Below, in pieces: positions 26,001 to 31,821 of a DNA stretch of 34,808 bases. The stretch is from a virus: IMG/VR virus record IMGVR_UViG_3300032288_002199, positions 1 through 34,808 of that record. One strand, given 5' to 3'. Below the pieces are notes generated by a model that worked only from the letters and a program-made list of their open reading frames with translations, was not told the DNA's origin and made no database searches. Positions within the stretch are counted from its first letter, which is position 1. Each line of letters starts with the position of its first letter. Made by a program: the position numbers and the translations under genes.

Positions 26001-26055
26001 TGATGTTCCAAAGGTTCGTGATTTCCGTGCAATTGCATTGCCTGCTGGATCGTAA
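20044..26055 (+). CDS. Giant baseplate/tail structural protein (DUF4815-type N-terminus)
   Basis: 2003 residues, the largest protein in the window. The N-terminus FNVNPYYDDFDEDKKFLRLL followed by FKPGYAVQARELTQLQTLLQ and NQTSRFGNHIFKNGS is the opening that I know as DUF4815 in marine T4-like phages. Residues 1-1300 are a long beta-rich region; around 1490 the motif GYYDPLAQTFLVSRDNYPDG begins a domain with ITLQIRPTVNGYPSSSVVFP, as in receptor-facing baseplate proteins. Residues about 1777-1860 carry two more GxGY modules (NAGTKYGPNGSVTITISG, NPGSGYTTSPTFTI). The place after gp8 is that of gp9/gp10/gp11 in T4, so it may take over several outer-wedge roles; that is inference. Shine-Dalgarno AAGGGA precedes the ATG. 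Confidence 0.8.
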   Translation: MSLNTNFNVNPYYDDFDEDKKFLRLLFKPGYAVQARELTQLQTLLQNQTSRFGNHIFKNGSLVTGGQTFLQDATYLKLNSDYAGTAVSVSNFNGLSITNSDGSKRGEVIVVYDADSGTGDPKTLLVKQLYGNTFTSGETIQTVQAAPAFANIATTGVGTGQIFSISEGVFFYDGFFIKNSSQSIATSKYSNTTANARIGFEITESVVVSSQDTSLLDPAQDASNYQAPGSDRYKVDLVLATRSLTSTDTSQFIELARVENGVLTFANQYPLYSVLEDTLARRTYDESGNYTVRPFQLSLETSAANSAKANVILSPGKAYVYGYEYETIAPTIITFDKPRTTDNVVGKRISADYGYYVYANTANGSLPIDTFSTVDLHCVPNSSINVDSTGTITNTKIGTARIKSIEFETASNTSNAATYEFRTYLFDINVGSIFGGNVITKLNFSNTSYLGIANTVVNAYQYSMSNNAYVGAQFRIVTGPGAGEPSKTIINYNGATQTIQLSSPFTANVQQNTSTWAIDFELAQVESLAVTSGTQRVSSLDIAPASKDPASLYDDAILSDRDLEPLIFPLGQNYVALNSISNFYYSYRRLIHNQTFNASSQTILPALGSGETYAAASSTSSKAQNYQIIITTKGTSPYPIGSYIPANLISDVDVANRRLTVTGATSDMVADVICTIDAVNPGSKTKTYVTANTQIQVGDIAGTSIFANNGVILYTAQGQTHIMANTVVKTPDLPQSLFVADVVNIVSVTDYNGYNITRANSVYATDITSKYTLDNGQRDSYYDHAVIKLKSGVAAPTGPLVVKYNYFSSIDAGGYFDVNSYSGYTYGLVPPYISSSTGSYYRLADCLDFRSVRAIPTTTVLANTVTFSSGSNPKIPENGSDIILSYNYYLPRIDKVALNKNRSFEVIQGNPSLNPVPPQDKDGAMTLYILREPAYLANTSNVSVEYVDNRRYTMKDIGTISKRVSNLEYYTSLSLLEQSTVSKQDLTILDSTNTPRFKNGIIVDSFTGSSVASVSSPDYRAAIDPRKQEMRPTFNVSSRMLNFNAGTSSNYLQSGPLVTANATHTSFIDQNKASKVYNVNPYSVINYLGKIKLDPPTDVWVDTNKQPDVLVNLEGDKDAWAQIAAASYSYDWGNWSTYWSGTSVTGAQEGNEWIGDGGGTQRQATGTQYVTTTQKQTASGTVTKVVPSTITKSLGDKVIDVSIIQYMRSKNVVFTGSGFKPSVSLYGFFDNIDVNSYISRLNKFTLAANKLGYQTTVGALETVGIYDNTLAANVGTALVALTSNNQAFVVSVNPTAAFNVSTASVNLIGSTTGASVRINGYDHYSGRATAGTSDTITLRIDALNANNTGTYSGSSIYIVSGTGAGQKRTISGYVAGTRVATVSSAWTTIPDTTSVYSIGNLLTTAAGDVAGLFFIPSGTFRTGEKHFRLIDNQTGDIPSSSTNGDASFYAQGLLQKTENTIISTTVPTIQRAAVTSERVVTSTTTREVVTGYYDPLAQTFLVSRDNYPDGIFLSKARFCFKSKDATMPITLQIRPTVNGYPSSSVVFPYSTVTLTPDKINISDSPDLNDATKYTDFIFDAPIYFQPGEYSFVLITNSLGYEIYAAEIGKLDTVSGEQISAQPYGGSLFLSQNGSTWTAEQNSDLMFRLYRYTFNTGAVTAKFQVDVPAANTPYDLMNLMSSEVVLGNTSLSYSFASEKDSTGGIVTGIPITPYTDYTMIDGYGRRVLNPTTGNTSMVVTATMSTSNPDISPILDTSRFGAIFVENIINGLPLSNSDIIITNAGTKYGPNGSVTITISGDGGTGATANVLVANTGTGAAPGNSIISVTLTNPGSGYTTSPTFTIADANSTPGTGATITYNGEDKKSGGNSNVRYITRKVTLADGFDSGDLRVYVTAYKPSGADISVYYKLLSVSDNETFDDKSWQLMTQLSNVNFVSNNYQDYREIAYAPGIANAANNSVLYSTSSTTFNTFRTFAIKIVLSGTSTVDVPKVRDFRAIALPAGS

Positions 26056-26057
26056 TC

Positions 26058-26294
26058 ATGTATGCTAAGGTAAGAGAGCATGACAACTTAGTGCGTGATA
26101 TGCGTTCTAAGGCTGTTCTAAATACTGATAAAGAAGGTTTGCAAGAGTATCTTCGTAAAAGAGACCTTGCAAAAAAAGAACAAGCAGAACAGATTGAAAC
26201 GAAGAATCGTTTAGAAAAAATAGAACAAGATATGTCAGATATAAAAAACTTACTGAAAGAACTTGTAAATTTAAGGTCAAAAGATGGCAATTAA
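26058..26294 (+). CDS. Small coiled-coil virion protein
   Basis: 78 residues, almost wholly charged helix. Residues about 30-75 (LRKRDLAKKEQAEQIETKNR, then LEKIEQDMSDIKNLLKELV) have heptads with Leu/Ile at a/d positions, so an oligomeric coiled coil is likely. Small proteins of this kind lie after the DUF4815 gene in other T4-like marine phages, as far as I recall. It begins two bases past the giant gene and its end overlaps the next gene by 11 bases, implying translational coupling. A role as a trimerisation or linker element for the fibre proteins downstream is plausible but untested. Confidence 0.7.
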   Translation: MYAKVREHDNLVRDMRSKAVLNTDKEGLQEYLRKRDLAKKEQAEQIETKNRLEKIEQDMSDIKNLLKELVNLRSKDGN

Positions 26295-26601
26295 TCAATT
26301 AACAACTGCCAATACGTTTCAGCATTGGTTAACGGCTACACAGTCTTTAATTTCGACTGCAAATACTTTGACCGATGGCAACGGTGCGACATTTATTGCC
26401 AATACGAAACTTGATGTTTCTGGTACCGGTTCTACTCTAAACGTAAGAACATCTTCTGCTATCAATCAGTTATATGTCAATACTGGAAGTTTGTTAGTTG
26501 CAGATGTTACTAGTCTTACAGGAACTGCAAACACCGCAATATACACTAGAATTGCCGCAGCAGAAGCCTCAGCTTTAGCATTTGCGATTGCACTAGGTTA
26601 A
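26284..26601 (+). CDS. Small tail-fibre-associated structural protein
   Basis: 105 residues. The sequence INQLTTANTFQHWLTATQSL, then TANTLTDGN and LDVSGTGSTLNV, ends in an Ala-rich helix (AAAEASALAFAIALG). Thr/Asn/Ala-rich beta segments like this are common in short tail-fibre or fibre-base proteins. The start uses the AGGT inside the previous gene as Shine-Dalgarno. No family with a known function is recognised. Confidence 0.65.
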   Translation: MAINQLTTANTFQHWLTATQSLISTANTLTDGNGATFIANTKLDVSGTGSTLNVRTSSAINQLYVNTGSLLVADVTSLTGTANTAIYTRIAAAEASALAFAIALG

Positions 26602-26623
26602 TCAATACTAAGAAAGTCATTCA

Positions 26624-26950
26624 ATGGCAAACAACTTTAAAAATCACTTTTTGAAAAATGCAACAACTACTGCGGCTAATGTATATGTTGGTCCGGCAGC
26701 AACACAGTCTACAATCATTGGTATGACAATCGGTAATACAACTGCATCACCAATTACTTGTAATGTGACTGTAAGTGCAAATGGCACCACATACTTCATG
26801 TTGCAGAATGCTGTTATCTCTAACGGTGGTGCATTAGTGCCTATTGGCGGTGACCAAAAACTAGTTATGGAACCCGGTGATTATATGCAAGTTCAAACAT
26901 CAGCAACAAACTCTGCTGATGTGATTGTATCAGCTTTGGAGATTACATAA
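26624..26950 (+). CDS. Small beta-domain tail protein, diverged member of the 'YKILGQ' domain family
   Basis: 108 residues. AANVYVGPAATQSTIIGMTI, later GGDQKLVMEPGDYMQVQTS, and the end VIVSALEIT follow the strand order of the three YKILGQ-type copies in this region (NVYVVPAATS near the start and FGVEIT at the end), although the KILGQ opening is absent and replaced by FLKNAT. The shape suggests a small beta-sandwich appended to fibres, probably used for binding or trimer capping. The start is preceded by AAGAAAG. The next gene begins one base after its stop. Confidence 0.68.
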   Translation: MANNFKNHFLKNATTTAANVYVGPAATQSTIIGMTIGNTTASPITCNVTVSANGTTYFMLQNAVISNGGALVPIGGDQKLVMEPGDYMQVQTSATNSADVIVSALEIT

Positions 26951-26951
26951 T

Positions 26952-27962
26952 ATGTCATACATCGGCAATGAACCTGGTGTAGGTAATTTCATTGTTGCAA
27001 CCGAAAGGTTCAACGGCACCGGTTCTTGCACACAGTTTACTATAACACAAACTGGTATTCAAGATGCAAATACTATTGATGTTATTGTAAGTAATGTGGT
27101 GCAGGATCCAATAAATTCATATTCTATCACCGATGGTGTAATTACCTTTACTGAAGCTCCACCTTCAGGCAGTCAGAATATCATTGTTAGATATCGTGCA
27201 ACAACTGTTATTACATATGGTAACATACAAGGTAATCAAATATTAGATGGAACAATCACCTTAGCTAAGTTAGCATCTGGTGTTTTACCTGATGCAAAAA
27301 CTAACGCAGCTTTTTTACAGGCCAATAGTTCATTTACTGCGGCTAACTCTGCTGGTGTATATGCTAACGCAGCCTTTGCACAAGCAAATACAGGTGGTGC
27401 AGGTGCGTCTTACGCCAACTCTGCATTTCTACAGGCAAATACTCCAAGTTATGTTGCCAACTCTGCATCTGTTTATGGCAACTCTGCATTTGCAACAGCC
27501 AACTCTGCATCACTATATGCAAACTCAGCTTTCACAAAAGCAAACAATGCAGGTTCAAACGGTTCTTTCTCTGTAACAGGAACAGGTATTGCAGTCTCAC
27601 TAGTAGGTACTGCAATCACTGGTTATAAGATTCTTGGTCAAATTGTAACAACTGCAAATGCAATCGCAAACGTCTATGTTGTTCCTGCAGCAACAAGTGC
27701 AGCAATTGGAACTATTACTGTCTGTAATGGTACAGCATCCGATGTTGTCTTTGACCTTGTAATGAGACCATCAACAGAAGCATTAGCTACAAAACATTAT
27801 CTACTAAAGAGTATAACAGTACCTGCTGCTGACACACTTATCATAGATAGTGGTGTGACACTTAACACAGGTGCAATTCTAGCAGCAAATACAATTGGTG
27901 GTAATGCTGCAGCAGCTGCCGCAGGTATTTCTGTTCACGCTTATGGAGTTGAAATCGTATAA
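26952..27962 (+). CDS. Tail-fibre-like protein: MSYIGN N-terminal domain, ANSA repeats, YKILGQ C-terminal domain
   Basis: 336 residues from the ATG at 26952; an in-frame upstream ATG at 26925 lies inside the previous gene and is less likely, since the related gene at 31822 also begins at SYIGN. Residues 1-95 form an attachment-type domain (SYIGNEPGVGNFIVATERFN), then DGTITLAKLASGVLP (98-112), a repeat region (117-198) of YANSAF/ATANSAS-like units, and from about 225 a YKILGQ beta domain ending in HAYGVEIV. N-terminal attachment, repetitive shaft and C-terminal binding domain is the general plan of a tail fibre; the Ala-Asn-Ser repeats would form a thin coiled-coil or helical shaft. The stop overlaps the next start as TAATG. 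Confidence 0.75.
   Translation: MSYIGNEPGVGNFIVATERFNGTGSCTQFTITQTGIQDANTIDVIVSNVVQDPINSYSITDGVITFTEAPPSGSQNIIVRYRATTVITYGNIQGNQILDGTITLAKLASGVLPDAKTNAAFLQANSSFTAANSAGVYANAAFAQANTGGAGASYANSAFLQANTPSYVANSASVYGNSAFATANSASLYANSAFTKANNAGSNGSFSVTGTGIAVSLVGTAITGYKILGQIVTTANAIANVYVVPAATSAAIGTITVCNGTASDVVFDLVMRPSTEALATKHYLLKSITVPAADTLIIDSGVTLNTGAILAANTIGGNAAAAAAGISVHAYGVEIV
27302..27545 (+). repeat. Degenerate repeats encoding the ANSAF/YANSA shaft (first fibre)
   Basis: Units built on GCYAACTCTGCATTT/GCAAACTCAGCT recur every 24 to 36 bases and encode Tyr-Ala-Asn-Ser-Ala-Phe and variants. The units match those at 32135-32375 in the second fibre gene, including a shared SAFLQANTPSY block. Confidence 0.75.
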
Positions 27963-28303
27963 TGGCAAACACTTATAAAATTTTAGGGCAGTTAAACCCA
28001 TCAGCAAATACTCAAGGCAATGTTTATGTTGTTCCTGCAGCAACATCAACAATAATCAATTCAATTCAAATTGCAAATCAGTCTGCAACAAATGCATCAT
28101 ACAGTTTGATTGTTATACCAGAAGCTGACTTTGCAAATCCTGCTTCTAATGGAAAGTATTTTATCATCCGTGGTAGCACTCTTCCTGGTTCTGATGCTGC
28201 AACTCTTACATTGAGTCTATCATTACCTGCTGGAACAATCGTTGCAGCAAATACCAACTCAGCAAGTCTGTCGTTTTCAGCCTTCGGTGTTGAAATCACC
28301 TAA
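27962..28303 (+). CDS. Stand-alone YKILGQ-domain tail protein
   Basis: 113 residues, starting TYKILGQLNPSANTQGNVYV and VPAATSTIINSIQIANQSAT, ending SLSFSAFGVEIT. It aligns over its full length with the C-terminal domain of the fibre gene just upstream (YKILGQIVTTANAIANVYVV...) and with the gene at 31433. So it looks like a duplicated fibre tip that has become its own gene. It starts within the stop codon of the previous gene (TAATG). Its own stop lies in the hairpin that covers the ribosome-binding site of the next gene. Confidence 0.75.
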   Translation: MANTYKILGQLNPSANTQGNVYVVPAATSTIINSIQIANQSATNASYSLIVIPEADFANPASNGKYFIIRGSTLPGSDAATLTLSLSLPAGTIVAANTNSASLSFSAFGVEIT

Positions 28304-28316
28304 CACTTGAGGTGAT
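28295..28316 (+). promoter_or_regulatory. Hairpin hiding the Shine-Dalgarno of the first glycine-rich gene
   Basis: ATCACCT (28295-28301) pairs perfectly with AGGTGAT (28310-28316), which contains the AGGTGA ribosome-binding sequence, and the next ATG starts at 28317. The stop codon of the upstream gene (TAA, 28301-28303) lies in the 5' arm and loop, so a ribosome ending there would open the hairpin. Confidence 0.6.
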
Positions 28317-29231
28317 ATGTCAATACAATTTTTAAAAAGAAGCACTTCAACAGTAGGCTCACTTGTTAGACCTAAAGGATATTCTTTTCCAACAGGATTG
28401 ACTTCTGGTTTTGCTAGTGGTAGTTTAACTGTTGACTATCTTGTTGTAGCCGGTGGAGGAGGAACTGCTCCTGACCATGCCGGTGGTGGCGGCGCCGGTG
28501 GTTTTAGAACATCTGCTGGACCTTCGGGTGGAGGTGCAGCTGCTGAACCTAATATTTCTTTATCGTTAGGCACACCTTATAGTGTAACCGTTGGTGCAGG
28601 TGGTACTGGTGTGCCAAGTGGCAACGGTAACAATGGATCAGATTCAATACTTCATACCGTTACATCAATTGGCGGTGGTGCATCGACAACTGTAGGTTTA
28701 GGAGGAATTGGAAACTCTGGCGGCAGCGGCGGAGGTGGATCAGGAACATCATCATCAAAAGCAGGCGGTGCTGGCACACCAGGCCAAGGTTATGCAGGTG
28801 GAACTTCTTCAGGTACACCATCAGAAACTGCTGCCGGTGGCGGTGGTGCCGGCGCTGTCGGTGGTGGTAATTCTGGTAGCACAGCAGGTTCTGGAGGTGC
28901 AGGTGTTGCATCTTCAATTAGTGGTTCTCCAGTAACTTATGCCGGCGGCGGCGGCGGTGGTACTCAAGCAGGATCAGGAGGCGGTGGTGGTGCTGGCGGC
29001 GGTGGCGGACAAGGTTCACCTGGAACACCAAATACTGGTGGTGGTGCAGGTGGTGGAGGAGCTAGTGGTGGAGCAGGATCTAATGGTGGTTCAGGCGTAG
29101 TAATCATTCGTTATGCAGGTGCTCAAGCTGCCGCAGGTGGTAACTACTCTTCATCTGGCGGATACTCTATACATACATTTACTGGTGATGGAACATTTAC
29201 AGCTAATGCTTCAGGTTATTTTATAAATTAA
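28317..29231 (+). CDS. Glycine-rich adhesin-like protein 1
   Basis: 304 residues. A short N-terminal segment (FLKRSTSTVGSLVRPKGYSF) is followed by VDYLVVAGGGG and then about 200 residues dominated by Gly with Ser/Ala (blocks such as AGGGGAGG and GGGSGGGG). The C-terminus SGVVIIRYAGAQ...YSIHTFTGDGTF is a beta-rich cap. Known T4-like adhesins of the gp38 type place glycine-rich motifs in a polyglycine-II sandwich that carries variable binding loops (phage S16). The composition here fits such a fold, but I see no direct homology. Gene order within the fibre cluster supports a host-recognition role. The ribosome-binding site lies inside a hairpin with the upstream stop codon. Confidence 0.72.
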   Translation: MSIQFLKRSTSTVGSLVRPKGYSFPTGLTSGFASGSLTVDYLVVAGGGGTAPDHAGGGGAGGFRTSAGPSGGGAAAEPNISLSLGTPYSVTVGAGGTGVPSGNGNNGSDSILHTVTSIGGGASTTVGLGGIGNSGGSGGGGSGTSSSKAGGAGTPGQGYAGGTSSGTPSETAAGGGGAGAVGGGNSGSTAGSGGAGVASSISGSPVTYAGGGGGGTQAGSGGGGGAGGGGGQGSPGTPNTGGGAGGGGASGGAGSNGGSGVVIIRYAGAQAAAGGNYSSSGGYSIHTFTGDGTFTANASGYFIN

Positions 29232-29236
29232 AAAAT

Positions 29237-30205
29237 ATGGGAATTAAATTTTTAAGCGCTAGTAAAAGTGCAGCTCGTTTAGTTAGACCTACAGGATACA
29301 CTTATCCAACAGGGTTAACTTCATTTGTTGCATCTACATCTGTGACTGTTGATTATCTTATTGTTGCTGGTGGCGGTGCAGGTGCAACCGGTGGTGGCGG
29401 TGCCGGTGGATTGCAAACAGGTACTGGAGTATCAGTATCATCAGCAACACCTTCATATCCAGTAGTTGTAGGTGCCGGCGGTACTACTACCCCAGCATAT
29501 TCTAACGGTAACAATTCATCTTTTAATAATCCAGCAACACCAGCATCAATTGGTGGTGGTCAAGGCGCCTTGGGACAATATGCTAGTGGTGCCGCAGGCG
29601 GATCTGGTGGAGGTGGAGGATATCAAGCTCCTGGGTCACCTTTCGGTGGAGGAACCGGTGGTGCTCCAGGTGGTGCAGGAACTCCTGGCCAAGGAAATAA
29701 TGGTGGTAATGGCGGTTATAATGGTTCTAGCTATTGGAACTTATGTGGCGGTGGCGGCGGTGGAGCAGGTGCTGCTGCCGGTCCTTCAGGTTCTGGCGGT
29801 GGTGGTAATGGTGGTGATGGTCTTGCATCGCCATTATCTGGATCACCTGTATACTATGCTGGCGGCGGCGCCGGTGCTGCACAATATAATACCAAACCAT
29901 CAGATGGTGGGCCAAGTCCTATGTCAGTAGGTTCTGGTGGTGTTGGTGGTGGAGGAAGCGGATCAAAATCTCAAAATGAGAGAGCAAATTTTGCAGATGC
30001 TACCGCTGGAGCACCGAATACGGGTGGTGGTGGCGGTGCAAGTGTGGCGCAAGGTGGTTCAGGTATTGTAATCATTCGATACGCTGGTGCTCAAGTAGCT
30101 ACAGGTGGTACAGTTACTAACCCATCACCAGGTGCATACACGGTACATACATTTACTGGTGATGGAAGTTTTGTTGTTGGCACAACATCTTATTTTATAA
30201 ACTAA
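29237..30205 (+). CDS. Glycine-rich adhesin-like protein 2 (paralogue of the preceding gene)
   Basis: 322 residues. Both ends align with the upstream gene: IKFLSASKSAARLVRPTGYT and TVDYLIVAGGGAG at the start, GSGIVIIRYAGAQ and HTFTGDGSF at the end. The glycine-rich middle differs in length and in the non-Gly residues (for example SSYWNLCGGGGGG and KSQNERANFADATAGAPNTG), which are the places where binding loops would be. This looks like tandem duplication followed by divergence, as expected for alternative adhesins. Five bases separate it from the first copy. A CATAAATA box follows it. Confidence 0.72.
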   Translation: MGIKFLSASKSAARLVRPTGYTYPTGLTSFVASTSVTVDYLIVAGGGAGATGGGGAGGLQTGTGVSVSSATPSYPVVVGAGGTTTPAYSNGNNSSFNNPATPASIGGGQGALGQYASGAAGGSGGGGGYQAPGSPFGGGTGGAPGGAGTPGQGNNGGNGGYNGSSYWNLCGGGGGGAGAAAGPSGSGGGGNGGDGLASPLSGSPVYYAGGGAGAAQYNTKPSDGGPSPMSVGSGGVGGGGSGSKSQNERANFADATAGAPNTGGGGGASVAQGGSGIVIIRYAGAQVATGGTVTNPSPGAYTVHTFTGDGSFVVGTTSYFIN

Positions 30206-30213
30206 CATAAATA
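30206..30213 (+). promoter_or_regulatory. Late-promoter-like box CATAAATA after the glycine-rich genes
   Basis: Seven of eight bases match the T4 late box. It lies 37 bases before the ATG at 30251 and is followed by an unusually strong Shine-Dalgarno (AGGAGG, 30235-30240). It could give the right-hand group its own late transcription. Confidence 0.5.
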
Positions 30214-30250
30214 TGAGTATCACTTTTTACTATTAGGAGGATATTTTTAA

Positions 30251-30637
30251 ATGGCACATTTTGCAAAAATTAGTAAAGCTACAAACGAAGTTCTGCATGT
30301 ATCAGTTGTTGATAATTGGAATTGTGTTGATGGTAATGGTAACGAAGTTGAAGCAATCGGCATTGCATACCTAGAGAAGGTGCATGGTGTTCACGATGAT
30401 GTTTATTGGAAGCAAACAAGTTACAATCACAGTATTCGTAAGAACTATGCTGGCATGGGAATGACATATGATGCTGGTAGAGATGCATTCATTCCACAGA
30501 AACCATTTCCATCTTGGGTATTAGTTGAAGCTACTTGCCAATGGAAAGCACCAGTTGATATGCCTTCAGATGCATCACCAACAAATCAGTACCGTTGGGA
30601 TGAAGCAACAACAAATTGGGTACACTATACTAATTAA
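30251..30637 (+). CDS. Conserved phage protein, possibly fibre-associated, function not recognised
   Basis: 128 residues. MAHFAKISKATNEVLHVSVV, WKQTSYNHSIRKNYAGMGMT, YDAGRDAFIPQKPFPSWVL and a Trp-rich C-terminus (CQWKAPVDMPSD, YRWDEATTNWVHY) follow a pattern that I recall from many marine phages, where it is always unnamed. The repeated Trp/Tyr near the C-terminus could suit carbohydrate binding, but that is a guess. It has the best Shine-Dalgarno of the region (AGGAGG) and a late-promoter-like box upstream, so it may be made in quantity. Confidence 0.75.
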   Translation: MAHFAKISKATNEVLHVSVVDNWNCVDGNGNEVEAIGIAYLEKVHGVHDDVYWKQTSYNHSIRKNYAGMGMTYDAGRDAFIPQKPFPSWVLVEATCQWKAPVDMPSDASPTNQYRWDEATTNWVHYTN

Positions 30638-30652
30638 TTAATGGAGTTGAAA

Positions 30653-31066
30653 ATGACAGTTGATGTGAGCAAAGCAAGTGATGTTGTAAAGAATTTTGTA
30701 GGTGAAACTGGAATGCCAGTTGGTATTGATACTGCAATCAAGGCACTAAGACCTGGTTGCACATTTGAAATTGCAGTTGCAGGTGGCGGCGTAACTTATC
30801 ATAAGTGGTATCACCCTGATGGTTTGAAGCCGCCCACTAAAGTAGAGATTGATGAAGAGATGGTGTATCAAGAAAAACTGGCTAAGCATTACCAGTATGC
30901 ATATGATAGATGCAGGCATTACCCTGATGGATTTGAGCAACTAGATATGATTTGGCATGCTGTGAATCAAGGCATAGATTTAAAAGATTCAGAGTGGTTC
31001 AAAACGATTAAGGAAGTTAAAGAACAATTTCCTAAATCTGAAGGCGAACCACCTAAAAAAGATTAA
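30653..31066 (+). CDS. Conserved phage protein with YP...EQLDxxWH motif, function not recognised
   Basis: 137 residues from the ATG at 30653. That start is preferred because GGAG lies seven bases upstream; an in-frame ATG at 30641 would add four residues but has no Shine-Dalgarno. The N-terminal half (VVKNFVGETGMPVGIDTAIK, FEIAVAGGGVTYHKW) is a small domain; the C-terminal half has YDRCRHYPDGFEQLDMIWHA, then IKEVKEQFPK, a helical motif that I recall from many phage proteins next to tail-fibre genes. The chain ends in a Lys/Pro/Glu tail. Some such neighbours help fibre assembly, so an assembly role is possible. Four bases after the gene before it ends there is already the alternative start, so translation is probably coupled. 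Confidence 0.72.
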   Translation: MTVDVSKASDVVKNFVGETGMPVGIDTAIKALRPGCTFEIAVAGGGVTYHKWYHPDGLKPPTKVEIDEEMVYQEKLAKHYQYAYDRCRHYPDGFEQLDMIWHAVNQGIDLKDSEWFKTIKEVKEQFPKSEGEPPKKD

Positions 31067-31091
31067 CCGAAAACGGAACAAATAGACCACT

Positions 31092-31433
31092 ATGGCACTT
31101 AATAGAGTAAACGCAGATTCAATCGCAGACGGCACAGTTATTGCCTCTGATATTGCAGACGGTACAATCACATTAGCAAAGCTGCAAAGTGGTCTATTGC
31201 CTTCGGCCGCAGCTAACTCAGCAGGTGCATATGCTAATGCAGCCTTTGCAACCGCCAACTCTGGTGGCACTAGTGATTTTACAAACATAAGTATCACTAG
31301 CGCAACATACGGTAATGCATCATACTATCCAATCATTACTGTATCTGCAAACGGTCGTGTTAACACAGTAACAACACAAGTCGTAACGGGTATAGATGCT
31401 CATCCGTTCTTCTTTACTGCAATGGGGTCATAA
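31092..31433 (+). CDS. Short fibre-like protein with DGTITLAKL and ANSA motifs
   Basis: 113 residues. SIADGTVIASDIADGTITLA, KLQSGLLP and then ANSAGAYANAAFATANSGG closely match the middle of the fibre protein at 26952 (DGTITLAKLASGVLP, then ANSAGVYANAAFAQANTGG). After that comes a different beta segment (ATYGNASYYPIITVSANGRV). It lacks the MSYIGN attachment domain, and the YKILGQ domain is the next gene rather than part of the same chain. The pair 31092-31780 therefore looks like a broken-up or ancestral form of the single gene at 26952. The stop overlaps the next start as TAATG. Confidence 0.7.
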   Translation: MALNRVNADSIADGTVIASDIADGTITLAKLQSGLLPSAAANSAGAYANAAFATANSGGTSDFTNISITSATYGNASYYPIITVSANGRVNTVTTQVVTGIDAHPFFFTAMGS

Positions 31434-31780
31434 TGCCAACAGCATATAAAATTTTAGGTCAAACATTACCAACCGCAAATACATTAAGTAATGTGTATGT
31501 TGTACCAACTTCTACTTCTGCTGTTATTAGCACAATTACAATTTGCAATCAAAGTTCCGCCAATGCAAACGTAGATATTATGATTCGACCAATTAATGAA
31601 GCACTTGCAAACAAACATTACTTTATGAGAGGCGTTACAATTCCTCGCGCTGATACAATGATAATTTCACCGGGTGTTACTCTTAATGCTTCAGTTATTG
31701 TGGCTGTAAACAATGCAGTTGTTACTGGTGAGACAGCAGCAAGTGTATCTTTCAATGTATTTGGAATAGAGCTAACATAA
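31433..31780 (+). CDS. Stand-alone YKILGQ-domain tail protein (second)
   Basis: 115 residues: TAYKILGQTLPTANTLSNVY, VVPTSTSAVISTITICNQSS, then IMIRPINEALANKHYFMRGV and the end FNVFGIELT. It is most like the C-terminal domain of the fibre at 26952, which has LVMRPSTEALATKHYLLKSI at the same place, and less like its neighbour copy at 27962. That implies that this gene and the fibre domain share the closer ancestor. It is likely a beta-sandwich fibre tip. The start lies within the upstream stop codon. Confidence 0.75.
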   Translation: MPTAYKILGQTLPTANTLSNVYVVPTSTSAVISTITICNQSSANANVDIMIRPINEALANKHYFMRGVTIPRADTMIISPGVTLNASVIVAVNNAVVTGETAASVSFNVFGIELT

Positions 31781-31818
31781 TGGTAAAAACATTTAACACA
31801 TTTTCAATAAAGGTCTAA
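31780..31818 (+). other. 12-codon mini reading frame bridging to the second fibre gene
   Basis: ATG overlapping the previous stop (TAATG) opens a frame of 12 codons, MVKTFNTFSIKV, which ends at TAA four bases before the GTG start of the next gene and in the same frame. It may pass ribosomes to the GTG start, whose Shine-Dalgarno (AAAGG) lies inside this mini frame, or it may be chance. Confidence 0.3.
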
Positions 31819-31821
31819 GCC

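Noticed and set aside
26925-26951. Longer start (MYQLWRLHN...) for the first fibre gene
   Set aside because: These codons overlap the upstream gene and lack a Shine-Dalgarno, and the related gene at 31822 starts at the equivalent of MSYIGN.
27302-27545. CRISPR-like or other spaced-repeat array
   Set aside because: The repeats are degenerate, in frame and encode a regular Ala-Asn-Ser shaft inside a longer conserved protein; there are no unrelated spacers.
28660-28935. Gln/His/Leu-rich frames opposite or beside the glycine-rich genes
   Set aside because: They are out-of-frame readings of GGT/GGC/GGA codon runs, with no Shine-Dalgarno and no sign of independent coding.
30641-30652. ATG at 30641 as start of the YP...EQLD protein
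   Set aside because: No Shine-Dalgarno precedes it, while GGAG inside these codons is well placed for the ATG at 30653. The two differ by four residues only.
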